DNA of 64,000 nt from Alginatibacterium sediminis (GCF_003610775.1 NZ_RAQO01000002.1:222515-286514), one strand, 5' to 3'; positions 37,102-46,828 are shown, counted from the stretch's first letter. Numbers and translations are program-made. The notes: a model not told the origin generated them from the sequence alone.

Positions 37102-38448
37102 TTAGCGTGCTGCTTTGATGTGGTCAGCGATTAAAAACGCTAACTCCAAGGCTTGGTCTGCGTTTAAACGTGGATCACAATAAGTATGATAGCGCTCAGC
37201 TAGATCGTGTTCTGTGATCTGGAAAGCACCTCCAACACATTCAGTAACATTTCGACCGGTCATTTCGAAGTGGATACCACCCGCATAACTACCTTCAGCC
37301 TTATGGATTTGGAAGAACTGTTGTACTTCACGCAAAATGTCGTCAACTCGGCGAGTTTTATAACCATTTGGAGCTTTAATGGTATTGCCGTGCATTGGGT
37401 CACTGCTCCAAACTACGTTCTTACCTTCGCGTTGTACCGCCTTAATCAATTCAGGCAAGTGATCTCCAACTTTATCTGCACCCATGCGTACAATAAGGTT
37501 GAGGCGACCCGCTTCATTGGTCGGATTAATAATATCAATGATGCGTAAGAGTTCGTCTGGATCCGTTGTAGGGCCAGCTTTAATCCCAATCGCATTTTCA
37601 ACACCACGTAGAAATTCGATATGAGCATGATCGATTTGACGGGTACGATCGCCAATCCACAACATATGCGCAGAACAGTCATACCATTTATCTGTCAAAC
37701 TATCGCAGCGCGTTAATGCTTGTTCATAAGGTAATAACAAGGCTTCATGCGAGGTATATAAGGTTGTCTCACGCAATTGTGGAACACTGTTTGAATCAAG
37801 GCCACAAGCCTTCATAAAGGCCAGCGACTCTTCAATGCTGTTACTTAAAGTCTCGTAGCGTTCGCCAAGAGGGCTTTTCTTAACAAAATCCAAATTCCAT
37901 TTATGAACTTGGTTCAGATCTGCAAGGCCGCCTTGCGCAAATGCTCGAATCAGGTTTTGAGTTGAAGTTGCTTGGTTATAGGCCAAGATCATACGCTCAG
38001 GATCTGGGACCCGCGACTCTTTAGTGAAATCAATCGCATTAATAATGTCGCCGCGATATGAAGGTAGGCTTACCCCATTAATTTCTTCCATATCAGCGCT
38101 GCGCGGCTTAGCAAACTGCCCTGCAATACGGCCAATCTTAACGACTGGCTTTTGACCACCAAAAGTCAACACAACAGCCATTTGCATTAAGGCCTTAAAG
38201 GCATCGCGAATATGGCTAGTTCTAAATTCGTCAAAGCTCTCTGCGCAGTCACCACCTTGAAGCAAAAATGCTTCGCCGCGTGATACTTTTGCAAGATCTT
38301 CACGCAATGCACGACACTCACCTGCAAATACAAGCGGTGGTTGATTAGCAAGGTTCTTTTCTACTTCTGCAAGCTTGGCTTGATCAGGGTAGTTCGGTAG
38401 TTGCTGCACTGGCTTATCACGCCAGCTAGAAGGGGTCCATTGACTCAT
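37102..38448 (-). CDS. Class II 3-deoxy-7-phosphoheptulonate synthase
   Basis: This enzyme catalyses the first step of the shikimate pathway, joining PEP and erythrose 4-phosphate. At 448 residues it is the plant-like class II type, with [73 protein letters not shown] and [18 protein letters not shown]. Class I AroF/G/H are unrelated in length and motifs. It has its own strong terminator and appears monocistronic. No TyrR or TrpR box was recognised upstream. Confidence 0.93.
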   Translation of the reverse strand: MSQWTPSSWRDKPVQQLPNYPDQAKLAEVEKNLANQPPLVFAGECRALREDLAKVSRGEAFLLQGGDCAESFDEFRTSHIRDAFKALMQMAVVLTFGGQKPVVKIGRIAGQFAKPRSADMEEINGVSLPSYRGDIINAIDFTKESRVPDPERMILAYNQATSTQNLIRAFAQGGLADLNQVHKWNLDFVKKSPLGERYETLSNSIEESLAFMKACGLDSNSVPQLRETTLYTSHEALLLPYEQALTRCDSLTDKWYDCSAHMLWIGDRTRQIDHAHIEFLRGVENAIGIKAGPTTDPDELLRIIDIINPTNEAGRLNLIVRMGADKVGDHLPELIKAVQREGKNVVWSSDPMHGNTIKAPNGYKTRRVDDILREVQQFFQIHKAEGSYAGGIHFEMTGRNVTECVGGAFQITEHDLAERYHTYCDPRLNADQALELAFLIADHIKAAR

Positions 38449-38752
38449 TATATTGCTCTCAATTCATTGTGTTTAATTGTGACTAAAATTCTTCTTAATT
38501 TTTGATTCCAATCACATCATAAGGCTTTTAATGCCCTTGACTAGACCAAAGCCACAAGAAAATACAAAAAAATACTATTTAAGCCGTTTGCGCGAGATCA
38601 AAGCCTTAAAAATGGTATTACTCTTTAGTTATTGCGCGCTGCGACAAGACCTTTTAGTGCCAAATATCATTCAATCGTTGCTTGGTACTACACATAAATG
38701 CAAAAAGGCGACCAATGGCCGCCTTCAAAATTTTAAACCATAAATATGTAGT
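38449..38752. other. Intergenic region with no convincing gene
   Basis: These 304 nt separate the DAHP synthase gene from the alginate lyase gene, both on the minus strand. They hold the promoter of the former and the terminator of the latter. A 70-codon plus-strand frame (38531-38743) has no recognisable similarity, runs through the terminator hairpin and has no ribosome site, so I do not call it. Confidence 0.6.
38702..38725 (-). terminator. Rho-independent terminator after the alginate lyase gene
   Basis: On the minus strand AAGGCG...CGCCTT closes a hairpin (inner GGC/GCC pairs are possible), followed by TTTTT. It lies 28 nt past the alginate lyase stop. Confidence 0.75.
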
Positions 38753-39766
38753 CTACTGTGCAAGTTCCAGTTTGTAGAAACTCGCTTGAGTATAGTCGCC
38801 TGCCTCTATGCCCTTATTCTCACAACCAGACGATCCTTGGTTACACTGGTTATATGCACCAGCTTTGTAATACATCCAATCGCTGCCGTAGCTGGTATCG
38901 AGTTTTTCTTGGCCTGGGTAAGCTTTAGCTAAGTCTACTTCAAAGTTCTTTTTAATCTCATTGGCTTCACCTGGGTTCTTGGTGAATTCGAGCTTCATGA
39001 CAGTGCCAACAATATTAACTTCGTATTCGAATAGTTCGCCTAACAAAATTCCGTCTTCTGGATTCGCATCGCTTTTTTGCAAGTCATGGATACCAAATAC
39101 ATCATGAGAGATATCAAAACGGTCTTTTTTATCTTTAGGATTGATTTCATAATTCCAGAACAAACTGCCATGAGTATGGTTTGGCAATTTACGGTAATAG
39201 ATTTTGAGTGGTTCATTATCTGAGCCGTGAATTTGTCCAATCACGGAAGCAAAAGCACCCATCTTTTTATCATCGCCACTTTGGCTTACCGCATCAACGG
39301 TCAGTGCTGCACTTAAACGTCCACCAATGGCCCCAAATTCGGATGCTTGTGGATGTGACGCCACAGCAAAATTGGTAGCAGGAGCTTTGTATTGATAGGC
39401 CTGTGTTGTATCTAACATCGCGCGCAGTTCACTACGAGTGTTCTTACTATTGGGAGTCGTAGGACCGGTATTGGGGGCAGCAAAGACCATAGCGCCTGTT
39501 TGCGCATCAGTGTAAAACCACTGCGGATGAACATATGGATAATTCACGTTATTTAACTCTGCTGCAGTAATTTCCATTTCCTTACCAGCACGCTCAGGCT
39601 TGTTATCACCAATCGGTAAGTTGATTTTCCACTTTTCCATCTCAAAGTTTTCAGATGGAGCTTTGCTTGGATCTAATTTGTCAGACAATTGCTGCTGATA
39701 AGGTGTCATTGCTGACCATGCGTTTACGCTCACTAGCGCTGCTAGCGCGATAACAGACTTTTTCAT
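38753..39766 (-). CDS. Secreted alginate lyase, polysaccharide lyase family 7
   Basis: This enzyme cleaves alginate by beta-elimination, giving unsaturated oligouronides. The 337 residues have a signal peptide (MKKSVIALAALVSVNAWSA, cleaved near residue 19). The single PL7 domain has the three hallmark motifs: RSELR at 111-115, QIH at 178-180 and YYKAGAYNQ at 299-307. QIH rather than QVH often accompanies guluronate or mixed preference, but this is a tendency only. There is no carbohydrate-binding module. The gene is isolated, without a terminator-free neighbour. Downstream KDG enzymes lie about 9 kb away. Confidence 0.92.
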   Translation of the reverse strand: MKKSVIALAALVSVNAWSAMTPYQQQLSDKLDPSKAPSENFEMEKWKINLPIGDNKPERAGKEMEITAAELNNVNYPYVHPQWFYTDAQTGAMVFAAPNTGPTTPNSKNTRSELRAMLDTTQAYQYKAPATNFAVASHPQASEFGAIGGRLSAALTVDAVSQSGDDKKMGAFASVIGQIHGSDNEPLKIYYRKLPNHTHGSLFWNYEINPKDKKDRFDISHDVFGIHDLQKSDANPEDGILLGELFEYEVNIVGTVMKLEFTKNPGEANEIKKNFEVDLAKAYPGQEKLDTSYGSDWMYYKAGAYNQCNQGSSGCENKGIEAGDYTQASFYKLELAQ

Positions 39767-39944
39767 AGATTCCTCAATATTAAATTACCAAATCATTAAG
39801 TAATACAATACTACTCTTTGGTGAATTCGAATAGAAAGATGCGATTTTGGTTTCCAATTTTGTGAGCGCAGCCAAAAAATGACTTGAATTTGATGTAAAT
39901 TGAGCAAATAAAGGAACGGTTGGGAAATGCAATAGAGTAGAAGT

Positions 39945-40014
39945 GGAAAGTGGAAAGTGGAAAGTGGAAAGCGGAAAGCGGAAAGCGGAAAGCGGAAAGC
40001 GGAAAGTGGAAAGC
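39945..40014. repeat. Ten-copy 7-bp tandem repeat (GGAAAGY)
   Basis: Ten contiguous heptamers GGAAAGT or GGAAAGC (order T,T,T,C,C,C,C,C,T,C) lie between the alginate lyase promoter and the end of ubiK. The repeat is noncoding, purine-rich on the plus strand and a good candidate for slippage. It is about 180 nt upstream of the lyase start. Confidence 0.95.
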
Positions 40015-40058
40015 CTATCGCTTTAAACTGAAAGCAAAAGGCTTTGGTGCAATTGACG

Positions 40059-40304
40059 CTATTTAGATTTCTCTTCCAAGGCCGCTACTTTTTCTTCCAA
40101 GGCCTGTAATTTTTCACGAGTGCGTTGTAGTACTTGGGTTTGTACATCAAAGTCTTCACGGTTCACAACATCCATACGATTAAGCTGGGCTTGCAGTACT
40201 TGTTTTACCTTCGACTCGAATTCGTCGCCCACAGCCTTAAGTCCAGGGGGTACTAGGCCATTTATTTGTTTAGCTATTTCTTCAATTTTGCTTGGGTTGA
40301 TCAT
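40059..40304 (-). CDS. ubiK: Ubiquinone biosynthesis accessory factor UbiK
   Basis: UbiK (YqiC) supports the aerobic ubiquinone biosynthetic complex. This 81-residue protein is of the BMFP/UbiK family: INPSKIEEIAKQINGLVPPGLK at the N-terminus (amphipathic, lipid-binding in relatives), then DVVNREDFDVQTQVLQRTREKLQALEEKVAALE, the trimeric coiled-coil. In many gammaproteobacteria ubiK lies near comM and amtB, both of which are in this window. Confidence 0.92.
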   Translation of the reverse strand: MINPSKIEEIAKQINGLVPPGLKAVGDEFESKVKQVLQAQLNRMDVVNREDFDVQTQVLQRTREKLQALEEKVAALEEKSK

Positions 40305-40365
40305 CTTCAGTCCTAATCCATTTAGCTTGCTTGCAGTGTAACCTAGCCTAGCTGCTAGTCAAAAC

Positions 40366-40857
40366 CTAGAGCTCAGTTCTTATGTTGGCATAACATGCAT
40401 TAAGTAAGCTGCAGAAGTCTTGCGGCGATACGCCTATCGACAAACCGCGTTTACCACCACTGACAACAATTTGTGAAAATTGCTGTGCACTTGCATCAAG
40501 ATAAGTAGCCAGACGTTTTTTTTGACCAAAAGGGCTAATGCCTCCTTTAACGTAGCCACTGACTCGCTCAGCTAAATCCAAGGGAGCCATCTGCAAGCGC
40601 TTTATTTTGGCAGCTTTGGCTAAGGCTTTAAGATCTAAACTAGAATCAACAGGCACCACCGCAACTATCAAATTTTTACTATTGTGCTCATCAACAGCCA
40701 TTAAGGTTTTAAACACTTGCGACTCAGGCAGCGCTAGTTTTTGCGAGGCCTGCTGACCAAAATTATCAGCTTGACCTCGCCCTGCACTACTATGCTCGTA
40801 TTCGTAAATCTTAAAGTCTATCTTGTGCTTTTCTAAATACCGAATCGCAGGCGTCAT
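40366..40857 (-). CDS. ybaK: Cys-tRNA(Pro)/Cys-tRNA(Cys) deacylase YbaK
   Basis: This trans-editing enzyme hydrolyses mischarged Cys-tRNA(Pro). The 163 residues fit the YbaK/EbsC fold: TPAIRYLEKHKIDFKIYEYEH, QVFKTLMA with the conserved Lys, GYVKGGISPFGQKK and SGGKRGLSIGVSPQD. It ends 60 nt before the ubiK start and starts 23 nt after the ilvY stop, all on the minus strand, so ilvY-ybaK may be co-transcribed. Confidence 0.92.
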   Translation of the reverse strand: MTPAIRYLEKHKIDFKIYEYEHSSAGRGQADNFGQQASQKLALPESQVFKTLMAVDEHNSKNLIVAVVPVDSSLDLKALAKAAKIKRLQMAPLDLAERVSGYVKGGISPFGQKKRLATYLDASAQQFSQIVVSGGKRGLSIGVSPQDFCSLLNACYANIRTEL

Positions 40858-40880
40858 AGCGTTGATCCCGTTAAATAAAG

Positions 40881-41765
40881 TTAATGACTAGGAGCAGCAA
40901 TCTGCCAAAATTTTTGTACCAATGGTTCATGTAATCGACGTGACAATACTGCGATCCCCAAATCAAAGGGCTCTAGTTCAAGGCCTAAGTTTAAACTTTG
41001 CACCCGGTCACGAACTGGACTATTTTCTAGTACCACTTGTGGTGCTATGCCAACACCTGAACCAAGCGCTACCATACTTACAATAGCCTCGTGCCCTACA
41101 ACTGTCGCATAGACATTCGGTTCAATTCGCATTGCCTGAAACCAGCGTTCAAAGCGTAACTTAGCGGGACCGTGCTCCGGCAATATGAAGGGTATTTGCG
41201 ACCAATCGATGGGTTTAGTGTCAAGCAGCCGCCTTGAGGCGCAATTCACCATCGGTGCAATAATCGAAAGCGGTACTTTAGCAATACTGGCAAATGCCAT
41301 ACTAAGTGGAAGTTGCTCGGGCCGCGCTGCAAGTGCGATATCAACTTCACCATCGGCAACTTTATCAATAGCCAAGGCCACATCACCTGTTACCAACTTG
41401 ATGTCTGCATTGGGGCAAACAATACGATATTTATCAAGAATCTCAGGCAAGTGACTATAGCTTGCCGTCACTGAGCAATAGACTTTTAGCTCGCCACTTA
41501 GGCTGTGCTGTTTATTAGAAAACTCGGTTTGTAGGCCTCGCCACTGCTCCAACCAAAGTTCGGCAAAACTTCGAAACCGCCCACCAGCAGAAGTTAAGCT
41601 CACACTGCGTTTATCTCGAACAAAAAATTCGGCCCCCATCTCTTGCTCTAGTCGCTGGATAACCCGGCTTAAGGTCGAAGGAGTAACGTGCATCGCCTTA
41701 CTGGTTTTGGCGTAATGCAGGCTGTGACTGAGGTGTAAAAATAGCTCAATACTGCGAGCGTCCAT
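40881..41765 (-). CDS. ilvY: LysR-type activator IlvY
   Basis: IlvY activates the divergent ilvC in response to acetolactate or acetohydroxybutyrate in E. coli. This 294-residue LysR-type regulator has an N-terminal HTH (LFLHLSHSLHYAKTSKAMHVTPSTLSRVIQRLEQEMG) and an inducer-binding domain. Similarity to E. coli IlvY and the divergent arrangement with ilvC support the call. The intergenic region holds a 15-bp palindrome next to its own start, as expected for autoregulation. Confidence 0.93.
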   Translation of the reverse strand: MDARSIELFLHLSHSLHYAKTSKAMHVTPSTLSRVIQRLEQEMGAEFFVRDKRSVSLTSAGGRFRSFAELWLEQWRGLQTEFSNKQHSLSGELKVYCSVTASYSHLPEILDKYRIVCPNADIKLVTGDVALAIDKVADGEVDIALAARPEQLPLSMAFASIAKVPLSIIAPMVNCASRRLLDTKPIDWSQIPFILPEHGPAKLRFERWFQAMRIEPNVYATVVGHEAIVSMVALGSGVGIAPQVVLENSPVRDRVQSLNLGLELEPFDLGIAVLSRRLHEPLVQKFWQIAAPSH

Positions 41766-41780
41766 TCAAAGTGCCTTGAA

Positions 41781-41795
41781 TTGCAATTATTGCAA
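41781..41795. promoter_or_regulatory. Candidate IlvY operator palindrome
   Basis: TTGCAATTATTGCAA is a perfect palindrome with 7-bp arms and one central base, in the 171-nt region between divergent ilvY and ilvC. A looser inverted repeat (AAAAT, 4 nt, ATTTT) lies about 13 nt further toward ilvC. E. coli also uses two tandem IlvY operators. Binding here is inferred. Confidence 0.6.
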
Positions 41796-41936
41796 CACTC
41801 TATCGCAAAATAATCATTTTACGCAACAACAAAAGCCCCCTATAGTTTCAATCATACAACAGGTCAAAGACCGCAAACACAACATACTTTTAGCATCGAA
41901 TCGCTTGGCGAATTGTAAACCAGATTAGGAAGAGAC

Positions 41937-43418
41937 ATGGCTAACTACTTTAATACCTTGAACTTACGACAAAAATTAGAACAACTTGGTAAGTGTCGTT
42001 TTATGGATCGCAGCGAATTTGCTGACGGATGTAATTACATCAAAGATTGGAACATTGTTATCGTTGGTTGTGGCGCACAAGGTCTAAACCAAGGCCTAAA
42101 TATGCGCGATTCTGGTCTTCAAATTTCTTACGCCTTACGCGATGCAGCGATTGCTGAAAAACGAGCTTCTTTCGTTCAAGCTTCTGATAACGGTTTTACC
42201 GTTGGTACTTACGCTGAACTAATACCTCAAGCAGACCTAGTGTTGAACCTAACACCAGATAAGCAACATAGCAGCGTAGTGAACGCGGTTATGCCTTTGA
42301 TGAAAGAAGGCTCAACACTAGCGTATTCACACGGTTTCAACATTGTTGAAGAAGGCATGCAAGTTCGCGAAGACATCGCAGTTGTAATGGTTGCTCCGAA
42401 GTGTCCTGGTACTGAAGTACGTGAAGAATACAAGCGTGGTTTTGGTGTTCCTACCTTGATTGCAGTACACCCTGAGAATGACCCTCGTGGTGACGGACTT
42501 GCGATTGCTAAAGCCTATGCTTCTGCAACCGGTGGTGACCGCGCGGGTGTGCTTGAGTCATCGTTTGTCGCTGAAGTTAAATCTGACCTTATGGGTGAGC
42601 AAACTATTCTTTGTGGCGTTCTACAAACGGGTGCAATTTTAGCCTATGACAAGCTAGTTGCTGAAGGACATGAGCCAGGTTACACCGCTAAACTGATTCA
42701 ATTTGGTTGGGAAACCATCACTGAAGCACTTAAGCATGGCGGCATCACCAACATGATGGACCGTTTGTCTAACCCAGCTAAAATCAAATGTTTCGATTTA
42801 GCAGAAGAGCTAAAAGTAAGCATGCGTCCTCTTTTTGAAAAGCACATGGATGACATCATTGAAGGTGAGTTCTCACGTACCATGATGGCTGACTGGGCAA
42901 ACGACGATGTAAACCTTCTAAAATGGCGTGAAGAAACCGGTCAAAGCGGTTTTGAAAAAGCCCCAGTAAGCGACGAGCATATCGAAGAGCAAGAATACTT
43001 CGACAAAGCGATCTTATTGGTTGCCTTAGTTAAGTCGGGTGTTGAACTTGCGTTTGAAACCATGGTTGCTGCTGGCATCATCGAAGAATCGGCTTACTAC
43101 GAGTCACTTCATGAAACACCGCTTATCGCAAATACCATTGCTCGTAAGCGTTTGTATGAAATGAATGTAGTTATTTCAGACACAGCTGAATATGGTTGCT
43201 ACTTGTTCTCTCATGCGGCGATTCCATTGTTGCGTGACACCGTTAACAACATGAGCCAAGACTATATTGGCAAAGGTTTTGAAACGGCTGACAACGGCGT
43301 CGACAACCAACGCTTAATCGAAGTTAACGATGCGATTCGTAACCACCCAGTAGAATGGATTGGTCAAGAACTACGTGGCTACATGACCGACATGAAAAAT
43401 ATTGCTGTTGGCGGCTAA
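41937..43418 (+). CDS. ilvC: Ketol-acid reductoisomerase IlvC (class II)
   Basis: IlvC isomerises and reduces acetohydroxy acids with NADPH. At 493 residues it is the long class II form, with a duplicated helical C-terminal domain. It has the Rossmann motif [18 protein letters not shown] near residue 40, [40 protein letters not shown], and the metal-binding [19 protein letters not shown] lies before the ATG. A strong terminator follows. It is separate from ilvGMEDA, as in enteric bacteria. Confidence 0.96.
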   Translation: MANYFNTLNLRQKLEQLGKCRFMDRSEFADGCNYIKDWNIVIVGCGAQGLNQGLNMRDSGLQISYALRDAAIAEKRASFVQASDNGFTVGTYAELIPQADLVLNLTPDKQHSSVVNAVMPLMKEGSTLAYSHGFNIVEEGMQVREDIAVVMVAPKCPGTEVREEYKRGFGVPTLIAVHPENDPRGDGLAIAKAYASATGGDRAGVLESSFVAEVKSDLMGEQTILCGVLQTGAILAYDKLVAEGHEPGYTAKLIQFGWETITEALKHGGITNMMDRLSNPAKIKCFDLAEELKVSMRPLFEKHMDDIIEGEFSRTMMADWANDDVNLLKWREETGQSGFEKAPVSDEHIEEQEYFDKAILLVALVKSGVELAFETMVAAGIIEESAYYESLHETPLIANTIARKRLYEMNVVISDTAEYGCYLFSHAAIPLLRDTVNNMSQDYIGKGFETADNGVDNQRLIEVNDAIRNHPVEWIGQELRGYMTDMKNIAVGG

Positions 43419-43443
43419 TTAGCCCGCTAAGTATCAAATTGTC

Positions 43444-43470
43444 AGCCCCTCACTCGAGGGGCTTTTTTTT
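43444..43470 (+). terminator. Rho-independent terminator of ilvC
   Basis: GCCCCT/AGGGGC (6 bp, loop CACTCG) is followed by eight T residues, 27 nt after the ilvC stop. Confidence 0.9.
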
Positions 43471-43551
43471 GCCATTCCAATTATTTTACTAGCCTGAGTA
43501 AGCCCCGTTACGTTAACGTAACCGACTATCATTTAATCGCAGGGATCTAGC

Positions 43552-44721
43552 GTGAAAAATATGCCCTTCAATGTTTGGCTGCTTATGCTGTGTGCAGCAT
43601 GCGCAATGTCCGCTGCACCACTGGTTGTTTTTAGTGGTGGTATTGTGGGTAACGCATTAGCGCCAAGCTCAGCCCTTGCTTCGCTGCCGATTGCTTCAAT
43701 GGTCGTGGGAACAGCCATCGCGGTGATCCCTGTAAGTTTGCTAATGGGCGTTATAGGACGAAAACTTGCCTTTATGCTTGGTTCTGGGATAAGCATTGCT
43801 GGATCCTTGCTAACGGCCTTCGGCATAAACCAACAGAATTTTTGGTGGTTCTGCGCCGGTACTTTTTTACTGGGTGCTGGTTTAGCCTTTGTTCAACAGT
43901 ATCGCTTCGCGGCGATGGAATCGGTTAGCCCTCCACAAATGCCCACTGCGGCCTCAACTGTTTTACTCGGAGGCCTCATAGCTGCTGTTATCGGCCCAGA
44001 GCTCGCTTTGCGCAGCAAAGATAGCTTCGAAACTGAGTTTGTCGGCCCATTTTTATGGCTGGCGTTGATTTATGCATTTTGTATAGCCTTGTTATTTTTA
44101 TTCAGAGAAACAAAAAGTAAAAAGGTACATCAAAAAACTGAGGGCAGAGCGCTTATTCAAATTGCAAAACAACCGGTGTTTTTGCTAGCAGTAAGCTCTG
44201 CTGCCATTGGCTATGCGGTGATGAGCTTTATTATGACCGCCACTCCAATGAGTATGCATATTCACAGTGGCCATAGTCTCGAAGATACAAAGTGGGTCAT
44301 TCAAAGCCATATTATGGCGATGTTCATCCCTTCATTTTTTAGCGGGCGTTTGATTAGTAAATTTGGTCCTGAACGCGTCATTGTGGCCGGGCTTATCGCT
44401 TTCGCAATGTGTATATTGATAGCCGTAATCGATCGAAGCCTATTGCACTATTGGTTTGCGTTAATTTTGCTGGGTGTTGGATGGAATTTCTTATTTGTAG
44501 CAGGCACCAGTCTACTGCCGCAAAGCTATCAAATTGGAGAGGCCTCAAAGGCTCAAGCAGCAAACGAATTTATAGTTTTTGGCCTACAAGCTTTAGCTTC
44601 ATTGTCAGCCGGTTGGATACTATTCAGCTACGGATGGCAGACTTTACTGCTAGTTAGCATCCCCCTTTTATTATTGGTTCTTTTGAGCTTGATAAACCAC
44701 TCGAAGTTGCTAAGAACCTAA
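43552..44721 (+). CDS. MFS transporter of unknown substrate
   Basis: This is a 389-residue inner-membrane protein with about twelve hydrophobic segments and MFS motifs (GVIGRKLAFMLG in the first cytoplasmic loop, GRLISKFGPERVIVAG in the central one). The GTG at 43552 has AGGG about 8 nt upstream; an ATG three codons later is possible. No substrate-specific signature was recognised. It sits between ilvC and amtB, with terminators on both sides, and appears monocistronic. Confidence 0.8.
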   Translation: MKNMPFNVWLLMLCAACAMSAAPLVVFSGGIVGNALAPSSALASLPIASMVVGTAIAVIPVSLLMGVIGRKLAFMLGSGISIAGSLLTAFGINQQNFWWFCAGTFLLGAGLAFVQQYRFAAMESVSPPQMPTAASTVLLGGLIAAVIGPELALRSKDSFETEFVGPFLWLALIYAFCIALLFLFRETKSKKVHQKTEGRALIQIAKQPVFLLAVSSAAIGYAVMSFIMTATPMSMHIHSGHSLEDTKWVIQSHIMAMFIPSFFSGRLISKFGPERVIVAGLIAFAMCILIAVIDRSLLHYWFALILLGVGWNFLFVAGTSLLPQSYQIGEASKAQAANEFIVFGLQALASLSAGWILFSYGWQTLLLVSIPLLLLVLLSLINHSKLLRT

Positions 44722-44727
44722 AACAAC

Positions 44728-44760
44728 AACGGTGTTCAAATCAGACGTTTGAACACCGTT
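44728..44760. terminator. Bidirectional terminator between the MFS gene and amtB
   Basis: A perfect 13-bp stem AACGGTGTTCAAA/TTTGAACACCGTT with a 7-nt loop lies between convergent genes. The flanks are A-rich on the left and T-rich on the right, suiting termination from both sides. Confidence 0.85.
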
Positions 44761-44803
44761 TGTTTAACTATCAATTGAATAGCAAAATTGTATCTAGTAA
44801 TAA

Positions 44804-46003
44804 CTAGTCTTTTGAAGTTGCGCGGATTTTATGAATCGCCAAGTCAGCTCCCATGAATTCTTCTTCATCGCTAAGGCGTAATCCCGAAACTTTATTCACA
44901 ACGCCATAGACGATAACGCCACCAATTAGCGCCACTGCTATACCGGCAATAGTGCCAATAATTTGAGACATCAATGATACGCCACCTAATCCACCGAGCG
45001 ATTCTAGACCAAAAATTCCTGCGGCAATACCACCCCAAGCACCACATAAACCATGTAAAGGCCAAACACCCAATACGTCATCAAGCTTCGAGCGTTGTTG
45101 TAACCAAGTAAATACCCAAACAAATAAAGCACCAGCAATACCACCGGTAATCAAAGCACCAACGGGGTGCATTAAGTCAGAACCAGCGCACACTGCAACT
45201 AATCCAGCCAAGGGGCCATTATGTACAAAACCAGGGTCATTTTTACCTAGTAATAGAGCTACAATCGTTCCACCAATCATCGCCATCAGGGTGTTGACTG
45301 CGACCAAACCACTAATGCCATCAAGGGTTTGAGCAGACATCACATTAAAGCCAAACCAGCCAACGGTAAGAACCCATGCACCTAAGGCTAGGAACGGGAT
45401 ATTTGAAGGGGCAAAGGCAACGCCGGGCTTACGCCCCATGCGTGCTCCTAGAATGGTGATAGCCACTAAGGCTAACCAACCGCCCATCGCATGAACCACA
45501 ACCGAGCCAGCAAAATCATGGAAGGCTGCGCCAAAGCTTTCTTCGAGCCAAGCTTGAAAACCATAATTCCCGTTCCATGCAATCCCTTCGAAAAACGGAT
45601 AAACAAAAGCAACAATTAGCGAAGAGGCAATCAAGAACGGATAAAATCGCCCGCGTTCTGCGATACCACCGGACACAATCGCGGGAATTGCAGCGGCGAA
45701 AGTTAATAGAAAAAAGAACTTCACTAGCTCATAGCCATTGCCTTCAACTAATGACTGAGCTCCACTGAAGAAGTGATTGCCGTAAGCAAGGTAATAGCCA
45801 ATAAAAAAGTAAGCTAAACCAGAAAAGGCGAAGTCGGTAATGATTTTAACGAGGGCATTTACTTGGTTTTTATTTCGAACAGTACCCACTTCTAAGAATG
45901 CGAAACCAGCATGCATTGCCAAAACCATAATTGCCCCAAGTAGCACAAACAAGGTATTGGTACTTTGCGACAAAATGCCTATCGCATCACTAATGTTATC
46001 CAT
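44804..46003 (-). CDS. amtB: Ammonium transporter AmtB
   Basis: This is an eleven-segment trimeric ammonium channel of 399 residues. Signature elements are DFAGSVVVHAMGGWLALV with the first pore His, and WPLHGLCGAWGGIAAG with the second; GVAFAPSNIPFLALGAWVLTVGWFGFNVMSA is the conserved core. There is no signal peptide, and the C-terminus (SDEEEFMGADLAIHK) is the GlnK-contact tail seen in the family. No glnK is next to it, which is unusual; the PII partner must be elsewhere. A weak sigma-54-like site upstream was considered and rejected. Confidence 0.93.
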   Translation of the reverse strand: MDNISDAIGILSQSTNTLFVLLGAIMVLAMHAGFAFLEVGTVRNKNQVNALVKIITDFAFSGLAYFFIGYYLAYGNHFFSGAQSLVEGNGYELVKFFFLLTFAAAIPAIVSGGIAERGRFYPFLIASSLIVAFVYPFFEGIAWNGNYGFQAWLEESFGAAFHDFAGSVVVHAMGGWLALVAITILGARMGRKPGVAFAPSNIPFLALGAWVLTVGWFGFNVMSAQTLDGISGLVAVNTLMAMIGGTIVALLLGKNDPGFVHNGPLAGLVAVCAGSDLMHPVGALITGGIAGALFVWVFTWLQQRSKLDDVLGVWPLHGLCGAWGGIAAGIFGLESLGGLGGVSLMSQIIGTIAGIAVALIGGVIVYGVVNKVSGLRLSDEEEFMGADLAIHKIRATSKD

Positions 46004-46189
46004 CTATATTTCCCTTTAAACTCTATTTATTGTTGCTTGCGCCAAAATAGAGCAAAAATCGCGCCTAGTTTTCTACAAAACACCTCAGGCGGCACCAAAA
46101 CAGGGAGAAATAGGCAGCAAATAGGGAATAAGCTTAAACAACAGCGAACTAAAAAGCGCTTTAGTAGTGCAGAGAAAGAGAGCGAACAC

Positions 46190-46222
46190 TTCACTAGCGC
46201 ACGCTTATGGTGCGCTAGTGAA
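46190..46222. terminator. Perfect 13-bp inverted repeat after the rhomboid gene
   Basis: TTCACTAGCGCAC/GTGCGCTAGTGAA with a 7-nt loop lies 15 nt past the rhomboid stop (minus strand) and upstream of amtB. No T-run follows on either strand, so it could be a terminator aided by Rho or a regulator-binding site in the amtB upstream region. Confidence 0.5.
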
Positions 46223-46236
46223 CCAATATAGTGCTT

Positions 46237-46809
46237 TTAGTTTTTAACTTGCTTGCGACGGCCAAGCCAGTAGGCGCAAGCTAAACCTAAAGCGAAACCA
46301 GCTATGTGGCCTTCCCATGAGATAGCTCTCTGGGTTGGAAAGAGACCCGTAAGGCTCGAATAAAAGAAGAAAACCACGACCACACTCAGCAAAATTGATT
46401 TCCAATTCTTTGCAATAAAACCGTAAGCCATCAAAAAGCCCAAGTAGCAATACACAATACCGCTAGCACCACCGACCATGGTTTGTCCTGATCCAATCAA
46501 CCAAATCAATATACCGCCGCCTAGCCAACCGACTGCCGTTACAATTAAAAAATAGCGACTTGAATAAACACTAATTAAACTTCCAAGAACAATCACCCCA
46601 AGGCTATTCGATACAAGGTGGGGTATCGAAAAGTGCACCAAAGGATGAAACAAAATGCCACTGAAGTGGCCTAACTTGCGCGGGTGTACACTCATTGCAG
46701 AGATAAGCGACTGCGGAAGTAGAATTTCTAATATGAACATAATGACCAGCGCAGCACTAAAAAATAGTGGCAGTTTAACCGCTTTGCGCCAGGGTAAATC
46801 CTTAAACAT
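46237..46809 (-). CDS. Rhomboid-family intramembrane serine protease
   Basis: This 190-residue, six-segment membrane protein has the rhomboid catalytic dyad: Ser116 in GGASGIVY and His168 in WEGHIAGF, with Asn68 in HLVSNSLG supporting the oxyanion site. It has no extra cytoplasmic domain as in GlpG. The GASG motif is unlike the G-L-S-G of rhombosortases, so I do not call it a rhombosortase. Substrate unknown. It starts 19 nt after the kdgR stop and is likely co-transcribed with it. Confidence 0.85.
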   Translation of the reverse strand: MFKDLPWRKAVKLPLFFSAALVIMFILEILLPQSLISAMSVHPRKLGHFSGILFHPLVHFSIPHLVSNSLGVIVLGSLISVYSSRYFLIVTAVGWLGGGILIWLIGSGQTMVGGASGIVYCYLGFLMAYGFIAKNWKSILLSVVVVFFFYSSLTGLFPTQRAISWEGHIAGFALGLACAYWLGRRKQVKN

Positions 46810-46828
46810 CTGAGTATCCTTTGCTTAT

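Noticed and set aside
38531..38743. 70-codon plus-strand reading frame between the DAHP synthase and alginate lyase genes
   Set aside because: No ribosome site, no recognisable similarity, and it runs through the alginate lyase terminator hairpin.
39945..40014. Short repeats that could look like a CRISPR array
   Set aside because: The units are 7 bp and directly adjacent with no spacers, so this is a simple tandem repeat.
46004..46189. Sigma-54 promoter (TGGCGC-like) and NtrC sites before amtB
   Set aside because: The -12 element does not match TTGC and no paired NtrC sites are evident.
46237..46809. Rhombosortase (GlyGly-CTERM protease) identity for the rhomboid protein
   Set aside because: The active-site motif is GASG with a general rhomboid layout, and no GlyGly-CTERM protein is in the window.
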